A stretch of DNA of 12,955 nucleotides from Chitinophagaceae bacterium (GTDB lineage: Bacteria; Bacteroidota; Bacteroidia; Chitinophagales; Chitinophagaceae): NCBI GenBank assembly GCA_014379785.1, contig JACMLD010000051.1, positions 1 through 12,955 on the forward strand. Reading direction: 5' to 3'. Both the position numbers and the translations under genes were made by a program. Below the pieces are notes generated by a model. That model was not told where the DNA came from. It saw only the letters and a list, made by a program, of their open reading frames with translations, and ran no database searches. The first letter of the stretch is position 1. The number at the start of each line of letters is the position of its first letter. Shown piece by piece: positions 6,682-12,955 of the stretch.

Positions 6682-7956
6682 ATGCTGCTGGAAAAATATC
6701 AGTTAGAATCTCACAACGGGCAGCTGCTCGCACCTCATAAAAAACAGTATCAGTTTTTAAGTGAGAGTATCAATGATGCAGATCGTATTGTGCATTTGCT
6801 TTCAGAATTTCAGGTAGCCATTCCAAGCTGGGCTCTGGGCACCGGCGGCACACGTTTCGGCCGATTCTCCGGGGGTGGTGAACCGAGAAATCTCGAGGAA
6901 AAAATTGAAGACGTTGGACTGCTGCATAAACTCAATCAGTCGAGCGGCGCCATCTCTCTTCATATCCCATGGGATATTCCTGAAAACACAGCAGCAACAA
7001 AAGCACTGGCTGCTCAGCATGGTTTGAAATTCGATGCAGTCAATTCCAACACCTTTCAGGATCAGCCTGACCATGAAAAAAGTTACAAATTTGGTTCGCT
7101 GCAGCACGTGGATCCCTCTGTACGCAGACAAGCAATAGAACATAATATAGAAGTAATCAGACAGGGTATCGCTCTTGGCTCAAAATCGCTCACAGTATGG
7201 CTTTCCGACGGATCGTGTTTTCCAGGTCAGTTAAACTTCAGACGTGCATTCCAACGCACACTTGAAAGTCTCAAAGAAATTTACGCAGCATTGCCGGAAG
7301 ACTGGAAAATGTTTTTGGAATACAAGGCATTTGAACCCAATTTTTACTCCATGACAGTGGGAGACTGGGGACAGTCGCTTCTGTATGTCAATAAACTTGG
7401 ACCGAAAGCATATACCCTGGTAGATTTGGGGCATCACCTTCCAAATGCAAATATTGAACAGATTGTTTCTCTTTTATTAGCCGAAGGGAAACTAGCCGGA
7501 TTTCATTTCAATGATTCCAAATATGGCGACGATGACCTTACCGTGGGCAGTATCGATCCCTATCAGTTATTCCTGATTTTTAATGAGCTGGTGGAAGGAA
7601 TGGACGCGCGCGGGATGAATCATGCAAATGACCTGGGATGGATGATTGATGCCTCTCACAATGTGAAAGATCCATTGGAAGACTTACTGCAATCAGTAGA
7701 AGCGATTCAGATTGCTTATGCGCAGGCACTGCTGGTTGACACAAAAAAACTGATGGCGGCGCAGGACAGCAACGATGTTGTGACCGCGCAGGAGATTTTG
7801 CAAAACGCATACCGGACTGATGTGCGGCCATTGGTAGCTGAAGCGCGACTTCGCTCTGGCGGAGCATTACAGCCGATCGAATTGTACAGAACATTTGGAG
7901 TAAGACAATCACTGATAAAAATTCGCGGTCAGAAAACAGTAGCGACGGGTCTGTAA
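6682..7956 (+). CDS. rhaI: L-rhamnose isomerase, Pseudomonas stutzeri-type (RhaI)
   Basis: This 424-residue protein belongs to the TIM-barrel sugar isomerase group typified by P. stutzeri L-rhamnose isomerase (about 430 residues), which differs from E. coli RhaA. It would convert L-rhamnose to L-rhamnulose in the cytoplasm. The N-terminal PSWALGTGGTRFGRF (48-62) is a hallmark. Metal and catalytic candidates line up with the P. stutzeri set as I recall it, at a constant offset of six: Glu213 (FLEYKAFEP), Asp248 and His251 (LVDLGHHLP), His275 (FHFNDSK), Asp283 and Asp285 (YGDDDL), with Asp323 (WMIDASHN) near the end. All expected ligands are present. It starts 9 bp after the broken rhaM and ends 21 bp before rhaB, inside the same operon. 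Confidence 0.92.
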   Translation: MLLEKYQLESHNGQLLAPHKKQYQFLSESINDADRIVHLLSEFQVAIPSWALGTGGTRFGRFSGGGEPRNLEEKIEDVGLLHKLNQSSGAISLHIPWDIPENTAATKALAAQHGLKFDAVNSNTFQDQPDHEKSYKFGSLQHVDPSVRRQAIEHNIEVIRQGIALGSKSLTVWLSDGSCFPGQLNFRRAFQRTLESLKEIYAALPEDWKMFLEYKAFEPNFYSMTVGDWGQSLLYVNKLGPKAYTLVDLGHHLPNANIEQIVSLLLAEGKLAGFHFNDSKYGDDDLTVGSIDPYQLFLIFNELVEGMDARGMNHANDLGWMIDASHNVKDPLEDLLQSVEAIQIAYAQALLVDTKKLMAAQDSNDVVTAQEILQNAYRTDVRPLVAEARLRSGGALQPIELYRTFGVRQSLIKIRGQKTVATGL

Positions 7957-7977
7957 CCAGATCATTTAATTTCAAAC

Positions 7978-9360
7978 ATGCGTGCAGCAATCGCCATTTT
8001 CGATATAGGCAAAACAAATAAAAAACTATTTGTTTTTGACCAGCATTATAATATCCTGATCGAAAAGTCGACCAAAATAGAAGAGGTCGTCGACGAAGAC
8101 GGCGATCCCTGCGAAGACCTGCCCGCACTTTCCAAATGGGTAAAAGCCGCATTGCTTTTAGTAGCAGGAAGAAAAGACATCAAACTGGAAGCGCTGAATT
8201 TTTCTACTTACGGTGCGAGTTTTGTGCACGCGGATCGTGGAGGCCACCCGATTGCTCCATTGTATAATTACCTCAAACCATTTCCCGACAACCTGAAAGA
8301 GAAATTTTATTCCCGCTATGGGGGTGAATTTAATTTTGCAGTTCAGACCGCTTCGCCCGTTCTCGGAAATCTCAATTCTGGTTTGCAGTTATACTACCTG
8401 AAAGAGAACAAGCCGGCTCTTTTTGATAAAATCAACTATTCACTGCATCTGCCTCAGTATATGAGCTCGCTGTTTTCGGGCAGGCTTTACTCAGACATTA
8501 CCAGTATCGGATGTCATACCGGTATGTGGAACTTTACCCAGAATCGTTACCACGAGTGGCTTTCAAAGGAAGGGATCATTTCAAAACTAGCCCCTATATT
8601 TCCATCAGATCAACTGATTGCCGGCAGTCTTAACGGCAAGACTTTGCGTTGTGGTGTGGGGTTGCACGACAGTTCAGCAGCATTGATTCCCTATCTCGCA
8701 AATTTTGCCGATCCTTTTGTTTTGATTTCCACGGGCACCTGGTGCATCAGTCTCAATCCTTTCAACCAGACCAGGTTGAGCGAATCCGATCTCAAACAAG
8801 ACTGTCTGTCATATATGGAATACCGCGGGAAACCGATCAAGGCATCCAGGGTGTTTGCAGGCAATGAACACGAGCAGCAAACAAAAAAGCTGGCTGCGCA
8901 TTTCCAGGTAAACGACAATTACTATAAAGAAATCGCTTTCAATCCCGACATACAGGTAGAAGCTGCCAAAGCGCCGGCCGATACCGAAAAGATGCTTCCT
9001 GAATCTTTTTTTGGCAACAGGGACCTCGAATCGTTTTCCAGCTACCACGAAGCTTATCACCAGTTGATTGCCGACCTGGTCACCCAACAACTTTCTTCCA
9101 CAGCATTGGTGCTGGCAGGTTGTGAGGTGAAAAGGATTTTTGTAGACGGTGGCTTTGGGAAAAATGAGATATACATGCAGATGCTCGCTAATGCGATGCC
9201 CAATATGGAAGTGTATGCTGCCTCTGTGGCCCAGGCCTCAGCCATCGGCGCCGCTCTGGCCGTTCACCGCTACTGGAATCCGAAGCCCATTCCTGAAAAT
9301 CTTATCGAGCTAAAATATTACAGCACCAGATCCAACGCTGCCCAGACAATTAAAATATGA
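7978..9360 (+). CDS. rhaB: FGGY-family rhamnulokinase (RhaB type)
   Basis: This 460-residue FGGY sugar kinase is of near-typical length. The N-terminal phosphate-binding segment is FDIGKTNKK (8-16). The catalytic Asp is Asp231 in GLHDSSAA (228-235). The second phosphate motif is STGTWCISLNP (251-261), and the adenosine motif is VDGGFGKN (389-396). The predicted reaction is ATP-dependent phosphorylation of L-rhamnulose to L-rhamnulose-1-phosphate. Sequence alone cannot separate rhamnulose from fuculose as substrate, since FGGY kinases share these motifs. Position between a rhamnose isomerase and downstream of a rhamnulose-1-phosphate aldolase favours rhamnulose. The stop codon overlaps the lutA start (ATGA at 9357-9360), which points to translational coupling with the lactate genes. 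Confidence 0.88.
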   Translation: MRAAIAIFDIGKTNKKLFVFDQHYNILIEKSTKIEEVVDEDGDPCEDLPALSKWVKAALLLVAGRKDIKLEALNFSTYGASFVHADRGGHPIAPLYNYLKPFPDNLKEKFYSRYGGEFNFAVQTASPVLGNLNSGLQLYYLKENKPALFDKINYSLHLPQYMSSLFSGRLYSDITSIGCHTGMWNFTQNRYHEWLSKEGIISKLAPIFPSDQLIAGSLNGKTLRCGVGLHDSSAALIPYLANFADPFVLISTGTWCISLNPFNQTRLSESDLKQDCLSYMEYRGKPIKASRVFAGNEHEQQTKKLAAHFQVNDNYYKEIAFNPDIQVEAAKAPADTEKMLPESFFGNRDLESFSSYHEAYHQLIADLVTQQLSSTALVLAGCEVKRIFVDGGFGKNEIYMQMLANAMPNMEVYAASVAQASAIGAALAVHRYWNPKPIPENLIELKYYSTRSNAAQTIKI

Positions 9361-10091
9361 ATGTTGGATTGTTTATACCATGCTATGTTGACCAGTTCTA
9401 TCCTGGTGTAGCGATCGCTACTTTACAACTACTAGAAAAATTTGGATGTAGGGTGACCTATCCCCCAGGGCAAACCTGCTGCGGACAGCCTATGGCCAAT
9501 TCAGGTTACGAGCACCTTTCAGATTCATGCAGCACACTTTTTGTAAAAAACTTTTCTTCATTCGACTATATTGTTTGTCCATCCGGTAGCTGCACGCTGC
9601 ATATCAAGGATCATCTGAATGATGATGCTTCCGCAGCAAACGCCGGGAACATACGTAAACGTATATACGAACTTTCGGAGTTCATGACTGATATTTTGAA
9701 AGTAGAAAAACTTTCTGCCTGCTTTCCCTTCAAGGTTGGCCTGCATCAGAGCTGCCACGGTCAGCGCGGCCTGTATATCTCTCAGATGAGTGAACTGGTG
9801 GCCGAACCATTTTCCAAACCCGGAAGATTACTTCAGATGGTAGACGGACTCGAACTCGTGTCGCTGGGAAGATCGGATGAGTGCTGCGGGTTTGGAGGAA
9901 CATTCTGCGTAGCAGAAGAAGCCGTATCCGTAAAGATGGGCAAGGATCGCGTGGACGACCACCTCAAAAATAAAGTGGAAGTAATTACAGGTGCAGATAT
10001 GAGTTGCCTCATGCACATGGAAGGAATTTTAAAAAGACAAAAGAGTACCGTGCGGGTAATGCATATAGCAGAAATTCTTACACAATGGTGA
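9357..10091 (+). CDS. lutA: L-lactate oxidation complex subunit LutA ((Fe-S)-binding, CCG domains)
   Basis: This 244-residue protein matches LutA/YkgE in length (B. subtilis LutA about 238). It carries two CCG cysteine-rich repeats. The first has Cys9, Cys41-Cys42 (TCCGQP), Cys74 and Cys79 (CPSGSC); the second has Cys133 (QSCHGQRG), Cys176-Cys177 (ECCGFGGTF) and Cys217. Such repeats bind Fe-S clusters and resemble the GlpC/HdrB electron-transfer modules. With LutB and LutC it forms the iron-sulfur L-lactate dehydrogenase that makes pyruvate from L-lactate. It overlaps rhaB by 4 bp and lutB by 7 bp. In this operon the likely lactate source is intracellular, from the dehydrogenase half of RhaEW, and no lactate permease gene is present here. 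Confidence 0.92.
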   Translation: MNVGLFIPCYVDQFYPGVAIATLQLLEKFGCRVTYPPGQTCCGQPMANSGYEHLSDSCSTLFVKNFSSFDYIVCPSGSCTLHIKDHLNDDASAANAGNIRKRIYELSEFMTDILKVEKLSACFPFKVGLHQSCHGQRGLYISQMSELVAEPFSKPGRLLQMVDGLELVSLGRSDECCGFGGTFCVAEEAVSVKMGKDRVDDHLKNKVEVITGADMSCLMHMEGILKRQKSTVRVMHIAEILTQW

Positions 10092-11446
10092 ACCATGTAT
10101 CATTATCGGAGACGTTTAACAAAGACGAAGAGCGTGTAAACTGGCACGATGAAACGCTATGGTGGGTGCGGCAAAAGCGCGACAAAGCCGTCTGGCAGAT
10201 CCCGGAGTGGGAAGAGTTGCGGGACATGGCATCTCAGATAAAGATGAATGCTTTGTCGAACCTGCATGATTACCTTTTGCAATTTGAAAAGAATGCTCTT
10301 GCCAATGGAATGGTGGTTCATTGGGCCGCAGATGCAGATGAACACAACGATATCGTTTACGATATTCTCGCGAAAAATAAGGTAGAGCGGATTGTAAAAA
10401 GCAAATCCATGCTTACCGAGGAATGTCACCTCAATCATTTTCTGGCAAAAAAAGGAATTGACGTGATTGATACTGACCTGGGTGAAAGGATTGTGCAACT
10501 TGCAGAAGAAGCGCCCAGTCATATTGTGCTTCCCTGCATTCATAAAAAGAAAGAAGAAATAGGTGAATTGTTTCATCGCTTTTTGAATACGCCGGAAGGC
10601 AACGCCGATCCGCAGTTCCTGACGGCCGCAGCGCGTATCCATCTCCGTGAGAAGTTCATGACGCGACGGGTGGCGATTACCGGCGTCAATTTTGCGATTG
10701 CCGAAACAGGAGAGTTTGTGATTTGTACTAATGAGGGTAATGCGGACATGGGTGCGCATTTATCAGATATACATATTGCCTGCATGGGCATTGAAAAGTT
10801 GATTCCACAGCGGGAACATCTTTCGGTTTTTCTTCGTTTGCTGGCAAGAAGTGCAACCGGGCAGCCGGTCACCACTTATTCGAGTCATTTTGTAAGACCA
10901 CTGCCGGGTCAGGAACTACACATCGTTTTGGTTGATAATGGGCGGACAAGACAATTGGGCCGTCCGGATTTCAGAAATTCGCTGAAATGCATCCGCTGTG
11001 GTGCCTGCATGAATACCTGTCCGGTTTACAGGAGAAGTGGTGGACATAGTTATCACAATGCCATTGCCGGTCCGATAGGAGCGATACTGGCGCCGAACCT
11101 GGATATGAAGGAATATGCGGACCTTCCTTTTGCGTCAACGCTTTGCGGGTCATGCAGTAATGTTTGCCCTGTGAAAATTGATATTCATCAGCAGCTGTAC
11201 AAATGGAGACAGGTGCTTACCAAAGAAGGACATACGCCTGCGGCAAAAACTGCGGCGATGAAGGTGATGGCTGGAACGCTATCGAGGCCTGCTGTGTATC
11301 GGTTTGCAGGCAAGGCAGGCAGGTGGTTTATGAGAAATATTCCATGGCTGACCAATAATCGTTTTAATCCGTGGTATAAGCAGAGGGATATGCCGGCTCC
11401 GCCGAAAGAAAGTTTTGGGGACTGGTATAGGAAAAATAAAAGATGA
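10085..11446 (+). CDS. lutB: L-lactate oxidation complex subunit LutB (LUD domain plus 2[4Fe-4S])
   Basis: This 453-residue protein is comparable with B. subtilis LutB (about 476). The first ~290 residues form a LUD domain, with IVKSKSMLTEE, TDLGERIVQLAEEAPSHIV, GVNFAIAETG and CTNEGNADMG as recognisable family blocks. Two ferredoxin-type cluster motifs follow: Cys302-x2-Cys305-x2-Cys308-x3-Cys312-Pro (CIRCGACMNTCP) and Cys354-x2-Cys357-x3-Cys361-Pro (CGSCSNVCP). The C-terminal tail is the family's extension and ends with a FGDWYRKN-like segment. ATG 10085 is chosen as start because it overlaps the lutA stop by 7 bp and the family N-terminus begins near there; an in-frame ATG at 10004 would place 27 unrelated residues inside lutA. 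It is the electron-transfer subunit of the lactate complex. Confidence 0.92.
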   Translation: MVNHVSLSETFNKDEERVNWHDETLWWVRQKRDKAVWQIPEWEELRDMASQIKMNALSNLHDYLLQFEKNALANGMVVHWAADADEHNDIVYDILAKNKVERIVKSKSMLTEECHLNHFLAKKGIDVIDTDLGERIVQLAEEAPSHIVLPCIHKKKEEIGELFHRFLNTPEGNADPQFLTAAARIHLREKFMTRRVAITGVNFAIAETGEFVICTNEGNADMGAHLSDIHIACMGIEKLIPQREHLSVFLRLLARSATGQPVTTYSSHFVRPLPGQELHIVLVDNGRTRQLGRPDFRNSLKCIRCGACMNTCPVYRRSGGHSYHNAIAGPIGAILAPNLDMKEYADLPFASTLCGSCSNVCPVKIDIHQQLYKWRQVLTKEGHTPAAKTAAMKVMAGTLSRPAVYRFAGKAGRWFMRNIPWLTNNRFNPWYKQRDMPAPPKESFGDWYRKNKR

Positions 11447-11486
11447 GGGAGGATGTGATGAAGATGGAATGAAGATGTGAGGTGCC

Positions 11487-11616
11487 GTCATTCCGACTCC
11501 CGACGCGTAGCGGAGAGGGTGGAGGAATCTCCAGTAATTAATTTTTAAGACCCAACTTCGGCCGGCCGGGGATTTCTCCGCTCCCTCTCGCTGCGCTCGA
11601 CGTCGGTCGAAATGAC
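11487..11616. repeat. Palindromic intergenic repeat, copy 2, between lutB and lutC
   Basis: This 130-bp imperfect palindrome has a left arm at 11487-11532 beginning GTCATTCCGAC and ending GGAGGAATCTCC. Its right arm at 11568-11616 begins GGGGATTTCTCC and ends GTCGAAATGAC. The arms are largely complementary and flank a roughly 35-base spacer containing an AT-rich stretch (AATTAATTTTTAA) and CGGCCGGCCGG. The right-arm ends match copy 1 at 941-984, while the interior differs. It occupies most of the 176-bp lutB-lutC gap and ends 6 bases before the lutC start. In mRNA it would form a long hairpin, so it could stabilise upstream message or reduce lutC expression. No transposase is associated. Confidence 0.75.
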
Positions 11617-11622
11617 AAGAAC

Positions 11623-12210
11623 ATGAGCAGAGAGTCAATACTTGCAGCAATAAAACAAAACCAACCGGAAAGCGAAGGCCTGCCGGATGCGAAAGGATTT
11701 GTGCCAATCTGTTACGACAATCCGGCGCAGAAATTTTCCGAAGTCTTAACCGGTATCGGTGGCAAAATCGTTTCCATTGAATCAACCGGCGAAATTATTG
11801 ATTACCTCAACATGCATTTCACCGAAGCTGACAGATTTGCTACAGTACTGGATGGAATTCCGGGACTGGAGAAACTCATCCTGCCTGAAGATGCAAGAGC
11901 GCTCGATGGCATTGAAGTGGCGGTTATTGCTGCCGGATTCGGCGTTGCCGAAAACGGCGCAGTCTGGGTCACAGAGAAAGAAATGCACCACCGGGTATTG
12001 CCTTTTATCTGCCAGCACCTGGCGGTGATCCTGGACCCCGCCACCATACTCAGCAACATGCACGAGGCTTATAGTAAAATCGGACAAGACAACTACGGGT
12101 TCGCTGCATTCATCGCCGGCCCATCCAAAACCGCCGATATAGAACAATCACTCGTACTCGGTGCGCACGGTCCAAAGACCATGACCATTTTCCTCCTTTC
12201 TGAAAAATAA
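11623..12210 (+). CDS. lutC: L-lactate oxidation complex subunit LutC (LUD domain)
   Basis: This 195-residue protein is of LutC/YkgG type, slightly shorter than the ~240-residue B. subtilis protein but similar to many Bacteroidota homologues. It begins with the short helical MSRESILAAIKQN segment typical of the family. It has the LUD core motifs AGFGVAENGAVWV (104-116) and, near the C-terminus, FIAGPSKTADIE (163-174) followed by VLGAHGPK (178-185). LutC completes the LutABC L-lactate oxidation complex. The gene is separated from lutB by a 176-bp gap filled mainly by the palindromic repeat, so it is the only member not tightly coupled in the operon. The start at 11623 follows the repeat end directly, with no visible Shine-Dalgarno sequence. 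Confidence 0.9.
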   Translation: MSRESILAAIKQNQPESEGLPDAKGFVPICYDNPAQKFSEVLTGIGGKIVSIESTGEIIDYLNMHFTEADRFATVLDGIPGLEKLILPEDARALDGIEVAVIAAGFGVAENGAVWVTEKEMHHRVLPFICQHLAVILDPATILSNMHEAYSKIGQDNYGFAAFIAGPSKTADIEQSLVLGAHGPKTMTIFLLSEK

Positions 12211-12271
12211 AAAAGCCATGCATTCTTTAAAATCTAATCTCTCAGTTAATCATTTCCGTCCCCTAAATCTG

Positions 12272-12466
12272 ATGAAATTTCTATTACTTTCTTTAATTAT
12301 CTCAATACATTTCTTACCGGTTTTTTCACAACAGCAGCATCTTACCCTAAATTATAAAACCCCGGCTAAGGATTGGAACGAAGCATTGCCGATTGGTAAT
12401 GGACGCCTGGGTGCAATGATTTTTGGCGGCACCGCTGAAGAGTTGATACAGCGTCACCTGATGTAA
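12272..12466 (+). pseudogene. GH95-type alpha-L-fucosidase, N-terminal remnant
   Basis: The 64-codon frame from ATG 12272 starts with a clear signal peptide: Lys2, a Leu/Ile core, and a likely cleavage at VFSQ-QQ. It continues with LNYKTPAKDWNEALPIGNGR (25-44) then LGAMIFGGTAEELIQ (45-59), the highly recognisable start of the GH95 N-terminal domain. In intact enzymes the next residues are LNED-T-LW and the protein runs to about 800 residues. Here the frame diverges after ELIQ to RHLM and stops at 12464-12466, and the Gre-like gene begins 10 bases later. The rest of the enzyme is absent, so this is a truncated remnant. An in-frame ATG at 12218 would add 18 hydrophilic residues before the signal peptide and is less likely. 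The intact ancestor would have released L-fucose from glycans, in line with the fucose-type genes at the left end. Confidence 0.8.
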
Positions 12467-12476
12467 ACTAAAGACA

Positions 12477-12941
12477 ATGACAGACGATCGCATCCTTTTC
12501 AAACAACAAATAAAATCTGCCTGTGAGGCAATCATCCGCGAAAGGATTGAAAATTCTAAGAAGGCAATGTCTGATGCCCAGGCATCTGCAAACAACGAAG
12601 AGAAAAGTTCAGCCGGAGATAAATATGAAACCTTGCGCGCGATGGGACATCTCGATAAAGACATGCATGCCAGACAAATGAATGCCCACCTTCGCGAACT
12701 TTCTTCCCTTATGGAGATTAATGTAAACGCTATTTTGAATGTTGCAGGGCCAGGCGCTTTTATCAGGACCGGTGTTACCAGTTATTTTTTAGCAGCCGGA
12801 CTTGGAAAACAGAGGGTCGTCGACAAAGAAATTATCTGCCTCTCTGTCAACGCACCGCTTGGACAGTTACTTAATGGAAAAGTAACCGGAGAAACGATCC
12901 AGATCGGAAAGAAAGATGTTTCCATTCTGGAGATATTCTGA
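12477..12941 (+). CDS. Gre-like transcription elongation factor family protein
   Basis: This complete 154-residue protein has a charged helical N-terminal half (about 1-80), predicted as a coiled coil, with the tip region NNEEKSSAGDKYETLRAM (about 39-56). A C-terminal FKBP-like domain follows, with SVNAPLGQLLNGKVTGETI (about 123-141) resembling the SP-x-x-PL-G-x-LLGK pattern of GreA/GreB. GreA and GreB enter the RNA polymerase secondary channel and rescue backtracked complexes through acidic residues at the coiled-coil tip. Acidic residues are present here (Glu41, Glu42, Asp48, Glu51), but I cannot assign which, if any, act. Bacteroidota homologues of this protein are often mislabelled 3-oxoacyl-ACP synthase, for which there is no support in the sequence. 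It lies directly behind the GH95 remnant, with no intergenic space for its own promoter beyond 10 bp. Confidence 0.7.
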   Translation: MTDDRILFKQQIKSACEAIIRERIENSKKAMSDAQASANNEEKSSAGDKYETLRAMGHLDKDMHARQMNAHLRELSSLMEINVNAILNVAGPGAFIRTGVTSYFLAAGLGKQRVVDKEIICLSVNAPLGQLLNGKVTGETIQIGKKDVSILEIF

Positions 12942-12955
12942 TTGACAGCAACAGC

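Noticed and set aside
7580..8152. 190-codon minus-strand open frame opposite rhaI and rhaB
   Set aside because: It lies antisense to two well-supported genes, spans their junction, and its product is Arg/Leu/Ser-rich with no recognisable domain.
10004..10084. Longer N-terminus for lutB
   Set aside because: The extra 27 residues overlap lutA coding sequence and do not resemble the LutB N-terminus; ATG 10085 gives a normal overlapping start.
10157..10759. 200-codon minus-strand open frame opposite lutB
   Set aside because: It is fully antisense to conserved LUD-domain coding sequence and shows no family features; it is a codon-bias shadow.
11458..11477. Tandem ATGAAGATG copies downstream of lutB
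   Set aside because: It is a nine-base word twice in a purine-rich, GATG-rich stretch, best explained as low complexity. No array continues.

Overview
The window is an accessory sugar-catabolism region from a bacterium of the phylum Bacteroidota, most likely near Chitinophagaceae or Sphingobacteriia. The evidence for this is a DUF6089/PorG-like outer-membrane barrel, a GntR-type regulator with a LacI-like sensor domain, a fused RhaEW-type aldolase/dehydrogenase, the start of a GH95 fucosidase, a Gre-like factor of a type familiar in this phylum, and two GTCATTTCGAC-type intergenic repeats. The lineage assignment is made from recalled family distributions and not from a search.

Left end (1-1897): the tail of an amidohydrolase (lactonase-like) is followed two bases later by an SDR dehydrogenase. 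This pair looks like the oxidative, non-phosphorylated route for a 6-deoxy sugar, probably L-fucose. The SDR carries Asn where the catalytic Lys is expected. A palindromic repeat (880-984) separates it from a convergent gene for a DUF6089 outer-membrane barrel.

Centre (1991-12210): a GntR-family regulator (minus strand) diverges from a long plus-strand operon in the order rhaT, rhaEW, rhaM (internally deleted), rhaI, rhaB, lutA, lutB, lutC. The predicted route is: L-rhamnose uptake by RhaT, isomerisation by RhaI to L-rhamnulose, phosphorylation by RhaB, then cleavage to DHAP and L-lactaldehyde by the aldolase half of RhaEW. The dehydrogenase half oxidises lactaldehyde to L-lactate, and LutABC oxidises L-lactate to pyruvate. 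Both three-carbon halves of rhamnose would thus reach central metabolism from a single operon. Gaps are at most 22 bp up to rhaB, and rhaB-lutA-lutB overlap. The only break is a 130-bp palindromic repeat in the 176-bp lutB-lutC gap.

Right end (12218-12955): the first part of a GH95-type alpha-L-fucosidase (signal peptide plus about 40 residues) stops abruptly and is followed directly by a complete Gre-like gene. Together with the internally deleted rhaM, this gives two deletion scars in one 13-kb window. No transposase, tRNA, rRNA or CRISPR array was seen, and no stretch over 300 bases lacks a gene.
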